The position numbers and the translations under genes are program-made. DNA of 64,000 nt from Odiellus spinosus (taxonomy: Eukaryota; Arthropoda; Arachnida; Opiliones; Phalangiidae), in NCBI GenBank assembly GCA_963920705.1, contig OY987229.1, forward strand, positions 17,861,728-17,925,727, written 5' to 3'. Below, piece by piece: positions 57,901 to 64,000 of the stretch (position 1 is its first letter; each line of letters starts with the position of its first letter). The notes beneath the pieces were generated by a model. The model worked only from the letters and a program-made list of their open reading frames with translations, was not told the DNA's origin and made no database searches.

Positions 57901-59782
57901 AAGTAGATATATTGGATTGGATCGAAACAGATCGAATAAACAGTAAAAGGCAAAAAAGAATTTCGATACAACATCTTTTTAACAAGCTTTTTTTTTGGAT
58001 CAGCTCTGAAAAAGAAGGGCATCTTTTCAGTAGTTCTTCTTGTCTGTATGTCTGTCTATACCCGCGATTAACGTTACTCGAGTCTTGGGTGATAGAGATA
58101 AGGTGGTAGCCTAAGCCTTGGCCACTGTAAGACTGAGACCTGTTATGACAATAGCCTCTAGGACTCAATACACGGAGACACAGCCCGCCCACGCACATTC
58201 AATCTTTTCAAGAAGATAGCGAACTAAAATTACGAGATAGCTTATGAAAATCATAATGATTTCAGTCCGGTTATTATATATAACCAACAATAAATAATAC
58301 TGTCTACAGATTGGATACAGGATGAGCTCTCGCCCCTGAAAACTGGCTTTGCCCTTGACACCAGTGTACGAGTGATGGAACACTTTTACAGGCACACGTA
58401 GGAAATTAACACAAGCGAACCTTGATAATTTTCTATGTACTTATCAAGTTTTCCAGTTAAATACGAACATGTCAATGCTACGATACTAAAATCATTTAAG
58501 GGTAACGATAAAAATAGGCTTAGCTGTAGAAAATTGATTGGTCAACTATACGGAGTTAAGTCTCGTAACAACTTGTTTCTATTTTTATAAGGCAAGCTTC
58601 CGAAAAATACAAAAAGGGGTTTGGTTCGATATTGGTAAAAAGAAAGGCTATTAGGACGATTGTGTATATAAGATTGACTTTCGATAAGCCTTGGCAGCGG
58701 CTAAAAGTCGCTGATAGATTTCTTTCCCGCCTTTTTTTCCCGCTCTAAAAGCTTTCTTTCCCAAATGAAAGTAGGCTTAGCAGTTTCCTCCTCATTCGCT
58801 GGTCTTTCCTTAAACGGGCATTGGGTTCGTGGCGGATGCCGCGAGAGGGTAAATGACGTCATTTATCAAACTGGTATGCCATAGTGGTGGTTTTCAAAAT
58901 TAAACCCGACTATGCAACGGTTCATCAAACGAAATCAACTTAGATGGACGATGCGTCAATGTCCCTTTTCGAAACAATCTCTGTAATGATAGAAGTGGTT
59001 GCAAATTTGGAAATAAAAGAAAAAATCTTTTATGTTTTATAAGAAGACACCTTATTTGATTGGTCATTCTTTAGAGTGCCTATATATATCTTTAAATTCA
59101 AGAATATATTTGAATATATTTTCGGAGGGAGGGAGGGAAAATGTATACAAGATAATAAAGCTATCAATATTCGATGGTTACATCATTGGAAAATGTTCGG
59201 GTAGGGTTATAGTACGTTTTTCTGAACCTTGTACAGAGATTTTACTATTCCAATAGGGAATCGGCAACAAAATAGATTTGGCTGTATTAATTCGAAAGGG
59301 GAAATAACATGGTGTGTCGACTTTCTATAAAGAGGTGGCAATTAATATAGTAGATTCTTGGTTGGATTCCTGAGCAGACAAAACAACTGATTAATTATAT
59401 AAGAACCATTTCCCACTTCCTCAAAAACCCCATCGACTCGAATATTCATAACTTGGCTAAACGGCCGCATACATTAAGTACTCTCCAAATTAATTACAAG
59501 TATATTTTTTTTACACATAAATGACATTCAAAGCTGCTTGTTACGTGTCAGCAGACGTTAAGCTATATATCTAAGATCCTTTCCTGTCTAAGTACACATC
59601 AGATGCAGCTTTGCCTACAATGACAAGGTAAATTGGACTAAGTAAACTCATATACAAATAAATATGTACCTATTTATAAAGAATGTAATATGATATCAAG
59701 AATATAATTAATTTTTAACTCCAAGCCAAAGTCTAGTACAAAACAACAGTCAAATCCATTTTAATGGCTCCCACAATAATAA

Positions 59783-59795
59783 GGGGGGGGGGGGG
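59783..59795. repeat. Run of 13 G
   Basis: A homopolymer G-run in AT-rich DNA. It may be length-polymorphic or a sequencing or assembly uncertainty. Confidence 0.8.
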
Positions 59796-60521
59796 CTCAA
59801 ATCGATTAAGAAATGCTAGTGTGACCGTAGGTATTGTCCAGCCTTGGAAAGTAATTCTACACTTGTATGAGAATGTTTCTATTTATTTTTTCATAATCTT
59901 GTACTCCTTTTAAAAGGTTGGTGGAATTATACTACTTCTAGATGGAATATACTAGACAGCAACGGAAACCTTCCGAATATAACATCTAAAAATATTAATT
60001 TTTATGAAAGAATTTAGGTCATATAATTTTTTCAACTCTGATAGAAATTCATCTAGAAGTCGTTGAAGTGCCGATGACAAGGACTGTGCAATTTGAGTTA
60101 TTTTCAATCGATATTCTAGGATTGCCTTTTTCAAAATAAAAATTCCCTGCTTTTATGAGCCAAAAGGATTAGGGCCAGTAACTGATCCATAATTTATTTT
60201 ATTAAACAGCAAAAATTAATACCTTATTACCGAAAAGTAGTTAACGGCCAGTAGTTTAACGCTACGAGCAAACGAAATCGTTGACGTCATATCTAATTAA
60301 ACGGGCGCGAGAACGAAAAAATTAGCTACCACCCCTGTTAGGCTTCAGAAATTTAGACTCTTCCACAAGATTTTGAGTTAAGTAGGGAGGGACTGCAGAA
60401 TTTCGCCAGAATTCTTCGCTTGGGTGACTCAAATCAATCGCCTCTAAGTTAACACTAGCATATCCAATCGATTTGAAGCTATAAAATGAAACCGTTGTTG
60501 AAAGGGATCAAGTTAGTTTGT

Positions 60522-61446
60522 ATTATACAAAAACGTTGTTTTGCTTCGCACTTCAAAAAAGTGCATTTATAGGTAAGAATTTCAAACCCGTGAAGGGACA
60601 GAAATTATAAATTCACAGTGAAAGAAATATGAAAGTCACAGTCTAAGAAATCATAAAGCTATAAGTATTATACAAAAACGTTGTTTTTGCTTCGCACTTC
60701 AAAAATGTGCATTCAAAGGTTAGAATTTCAAACCCGTGAAGGGACAGAAATTATAAATTCACAGTGAAAGAAATATGAAAGTCACAGTCTAAGAAATCAT
60801 AAAGCTATAATTATAATAATTAATATGAATAAAAAATTTACAAAAAAATGACGTATAAATTCGGCCTATCGAAACTTTTACTTATGTAGATTTAATGATT
60901 AGAAACTTTATAAAGAGGCGAATGTTTCCTTTTACTAACTGAAAACTGCAACCATCCATCCTAACAACTAAACATTTTAAAAACGCGGGCAGGAACTATT
61001 TGGTATTATGCTATTCTACCTTTCCACGCATAGTTGGCTTTTAGTTACCCTTACCAAGAGTGAATTCTACAACAGAATGATTTCTGCATAATTAAAAGTT
61101 TCGATAGGCCGAAACGTCATTTTTTTGTAAATTTTTTATTCATATTAATTATTATAATTATAGCTTTATGATTTCTTAGACTGTGACTTTCATATTTCTT
61201 TCACTGTGAATTTATAATTTCTGTCCCTTCACGGGTTTGAAATTCTAACCTTTGAATGCACATTTTTGAAGTGCGAAGCAAAAACAACGTTTTTGTATAA
61301 TACTTATAGCTTTATGATTTCTTAGACTGTGACTTTCATATTTCTTTCACTGTGAATTTATAATTTCTGTCCCTTCACGGGTTTGAAATTCTTACCTATA
61401 AATGCACTTTTTTGAAGTGCGAAGCAAAACAACGTTTTTGTATAAT
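60522..61446. mobile_element. Foldback element, 925 bp, with subrepeats inside long inverted arms
   Basis: The left arm (60522 to about 60890) and the right arm (about 61085 to 61446) are almost perfect inverted copies, starting ATTATACAAAAACGTTGTTT and ending GTATAAT. Each arm holds two direct subunits of about 145 bp (left starts 60522 and 60667), with GCTTCGCACTTCAAAAA, AACCCGTGAAGGGACAG and CACAGTGAAAGAAATATG in each. A unique loop of about 195 bp lies between. TTGT borders both sides (60518-60521 and 61447-61450), a possible 4-bp target duplication. This matches foldback-type DNA elements. No transposase is present. Confidence 0.88.
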
Positions 61447-62579
61447 TTGTGTTTGCTTTTGGAAAAATTAAACACTTGTAAATCAATTAACCCATTTTTT
61501 TTTTTAATTTAGTGGTAGGAATTAAAATTGCAAATTTACAAGTTTAAATTGAAATGATTTAATATATATGATTATTTTATATTGTACAAACTTTATAATC
61601 GGTTATTGTTGTTCTAAATTATGGAGCCCTATAACTGTGGTTAAAGATTAAATATCCTATGGTGCACGCGACATCTTTTTTAATCTCGATCGCAGCACGT
61701 TATTCGATCTTTTTAAAAGTAAATTTATTTAAGTTCTTGTTTTTGCCATATTCAAAAATATTCCCTCGAGCTCCCGCAGAACGAACACGTCAATACTCTC
61801 AGCATAAAACTATAGTTCTTAAATCTCATTTCACACAGTTTAATTCAGAAGTGCTTTCGATTTAGATGAATATTAACATCGCTTAAGCCGTTGTTTTCAT
61901 TTTGATGGTTTATACCGTTTAATTTTCATTTTTCACTTAGATTTAAAATGAAACCATTCAGTTTATTTGCCGGTTAATGAAAATTATTAACAACACTTAA
62001 TAAATACTGGTCTGCCATGGTGCACCTCATGGGCTATTAGATTAATAGTTTTGACCTAATTAATTGGTACCCTTTTAAAATAGCTTTGAACTCACTCGTT
62101 TTCCTGTGAGGACGCGTTACACGACGCGCACAAATAATGGTGGACGGACGCGCACAATTAAAGATTGAAATGTATACAGAATACTGGTCGCTGACGTCTC
62201 GTCATCGCGTGATTTCGAATCATCTGATTGCCCGGTTAGATTTTATTTTGTACATGGCGATCAAGCCTTTTTCTTACTCCGTAGATTTAAACTCAATTTA
62301 AAAATTATGACCTCTCGCTTTTAAGTCTCCAGTCCAACCTCAGGATACCAGTAAGTAGGAAAATATATAATTGGTACCATGACGCGGCATACGCGGGCAT
62401 GGCAACTAAAAGGAATTTAAAGTTTTCTTAAAATTGAGTACACATGGGACCGATTTATAAAAAAAAGGAAGTCCATGTGCAAGAAAAACCATTACAACTC
62501 TAACCTCCGACCTCGCGCTAGCTAGATACGCGTATCGGAAGACCTAAAAGAAAAAACACCCTACGACTGTAATTGTTCT

Positions 62580-62594
62580 GGGGGGGGGGGGGGG
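62580..62594. repeat. Run of 15 G
   Basis: A second long homopolymer G-run. The same caution about length applies as for the run at 59783. Confidence 0.8.
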
Positions 62595-63007
62595 AGTCTC
62601 TGCCGTTTACAAATAAAAGTATTTACGAATTAAAGGGTAGGAGTCAAAGATTTTAAAGGTTATATAAGAAAATATAAATAAAGTCCGAATTTGCCGTTAC
62701 ATATAATATGATGACTCTTTCTTTGTTTCCATCCATGTATTCATCCACTACGCTTAGTTTAGAATAAGAACGACGAAAGCGGCATAACGATGTTATATCT
62801 CAATCGCGCCATGGCTCTGGAAGATTCGCTTCAATTCCGAACTCGTCAATTATAAGAGAGAAGGGTGATACCAAGGGATTACTAGCTAAAGGGATATTGG
62901 CTAATTCGAATGATAAAATATACTAGCCTGACGTGACCTTACTAGCGTTGTTTTAATCGATTTGGGTCGAAATGATCGAATTTCATATGATCGATTGAGT
63001 TAAAAAA

Positions 63008-63026
63008 CTAACCTAACCTAACCTAA
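63008..63026. repeat. Short telomere-like (CCTAA) run
   Basis: CTAA followed by three CCTAA units. CCTAA/TTAGG is the common arthropod telomeric unit. Only 19 bases long, so it is an interstitial trace at most. Confidence 0.6.
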
Positions 63027-63812
63027 ATATTTCGATCATTTAATCCAAAAAACTGGTTTCGATCACTTAAAAGTCGATCAATTGGGACGATACCGTTTTG
63101 ATCTGCTAACTTACAGATAACGAAAAGTGATTACCATGAACATCCACTAAGATACTAAAATATCTACTCGAGAATTAACGAGACGATCGAGACCAGAATA
63201 AACATTAAACTTTATTATTACAAGTATAATTCTCATATATTCAAAGAGCCCTGCAAAAAAAAAGCAAACGAAGTCGTAAAAACAACATCGCGTTAAAGAA
63301 CATATTTGCAAAAAACTATGCCAAGTCCTCCGCACTGTTCCTAAAGAAACGTAAGTCTTCCTTTACTCTGCTGTCCAAGAGATGTACAGGATGATGGCCC
63401 AGGCATCTATCCACTACTTGTCCTCTACTTGGCCTATCCTAATCCTTGAAGGCTAAGACATTCTAGGCGTCACCACGGAACTTCCACCTCTGCAGCAGGC
63501 TAGAGACGTTAACTTTTTTTTTTTTTTTTACACGATGTTGAACGCATGAATGACAGAGAGAGAATGTGTTCTATCCATAGGCGCAAATGACTTTTATCTC
63601 TCGAAAAACTACGTCGACTTCCCTTAAAAAACGGATTTGGCCTACTGGCGATAGGCCAACTGAAAAACGTATTTACATCCCATTGTAAGAATTGGACGAC
63701 GAGTCCGAAAGTTCGTTATGTCGAACACATGATAGTACCGAAAGTTCGAATACTCAAAAGGGGCTGACTTCGCGTCGACTGCAACTAAATCAGACTGAGA
63801 CTGTTGCACTCT

Positions 63813-63935
63813 ACTAACGTAACCTTACCTATAATATTATAAGAGGAATGGGTTAGAGCAAGTGTTTAACTAGTTGGAGGGATGACGTAGTTCGAGTGAT
63901 TAACTAACGTAACCTTACCTAAAATATTACAAGAA
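63813..63935. repeat. Direct repeat ACTAACGTAACCTTACCT, 90 bases apart
   Basis: ACTAACGTAACCTTACCT at 63813-63830 and 63903-63920, each followed by ATAATATTATAAGA or AAAATATTACAAGA. The similarity spans about 33 bases per copy. It may continue as an array beyond the window edge. Confidence 0.75.
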
Positions 63936-64000
63936 GGGCAAGGAAACAAAATGTCCTTTCGAGGTAGTGAACTATCGATAAAGATTCCACTTGAGATTAT

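Larger units (their letters stand above)
49603..60521. other. 11-kb non-coding region, no gene supported
   Basis: AT-rich DNA upstream of GTF3C3. Open frames are short, isolated and without recognisable domains (for example minus strand 53397-53672 and 57887-58198). Items worth naming are a hairpin CCCCCTAAAAT/ATTTTAGGGGG (50343-50377), two long A-runs (51731-51751 and 51930-51949), GTAAACCTTGGACTCCT at 54647-54663 (also at 7520-7536), TGACGTCA at 55138, 58854 and 60282, and 13 G at 59783-59795. Distant 5' exons or non-coding RNAs cannot be excluded. Confidence 0.45.
61447..64000. other. Non-coding right end of the window
   Basis: No supportable exon. It holds a 15-G run (62580-62594), a short telomere-like CCTAA run (63008-63026) and a 90-bp-spaced direct repeat near the end. 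Small open frames lack recognisable content. Confidence 0.45.

Noticed and set aside
57887-58198. 103-codon minus-strand open frame
   Set aside because: Low-quality composition, no homologous motif that I recognise and no splice partners nearby.

Overview
This is a eukaryotic window, about two-thirds A+T, with many short GT-AG introns (often 50-80 bases), AATAAA poly(A) signals and compact genes. The proteins read like insect or other arthropod orthologues, and the tRNA-Tyr intron, short CCTAA runs and dense small inverted-repeat elements fit an insect. The order cannot be fixed from sequence alone.

Layout. 1-6041 is non-coding and holds a 41-bp minisatellite (2361-2850), a GC-rich inverted-repeat element (4221-4574) and a small palindrome flanked by 8-bp direct repeats (5410-5460). 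A tRNA-Tyr(GUA) gene with a 16-nt intron lies at 6042-6130. A TATA promoter follows, then a 36-exon gene (6396-24240, +) for a roughly 3,045-residue polycystin-1-like receptor-channel. It carries a signal peptide, WSC, PKD-like repeats, LDL-A-like, REJ, GAIN/GPS, PLAT and eleven membrane spans. Next on + is a small calponin-homology (transgelin-like) protein (25038-26884). After 3.6 kb of intergenic DNA, a GTPBP1-type GTPase lies on the minus strand (30604-33319). It is divergent from a small single-pass MXRA7-like protein (34701-35485, +). A SEC14L1/retm orthologue (37058-41557, +) and the TFIIIC subunit GTF3C3 (45038-49602, -) are convergent, and the DNA between them is crowded with MITE-like elements. 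From 49603 to 64000 I find no supportable gene, only repeats, including a 925-bp foldback element (60522-61446).

The genes do not form one pathway: ciliary/sensory receptor, actin-binding, RNA-surveillance GTPase, membrane protein, lipid transfer and Pol III initiation. The only functional link I can draw is that GTF3C3 belongs to the complex that binds internal promoters such as those of the tRNA gene here.

All exon models were made by hand from splice sites, reading phase and recalled family conservation. Every coding junction given keeps phase, but no transcript evidence was available. No CRISPR array, operon or other prokaryotic feature is present. I saw no clear sign of a wholly unknown gene system; the most unusual items are the polycystin pore and modular architecture, the insect MXRA7-like protein, and several apparently undescribed small mobile-element families.
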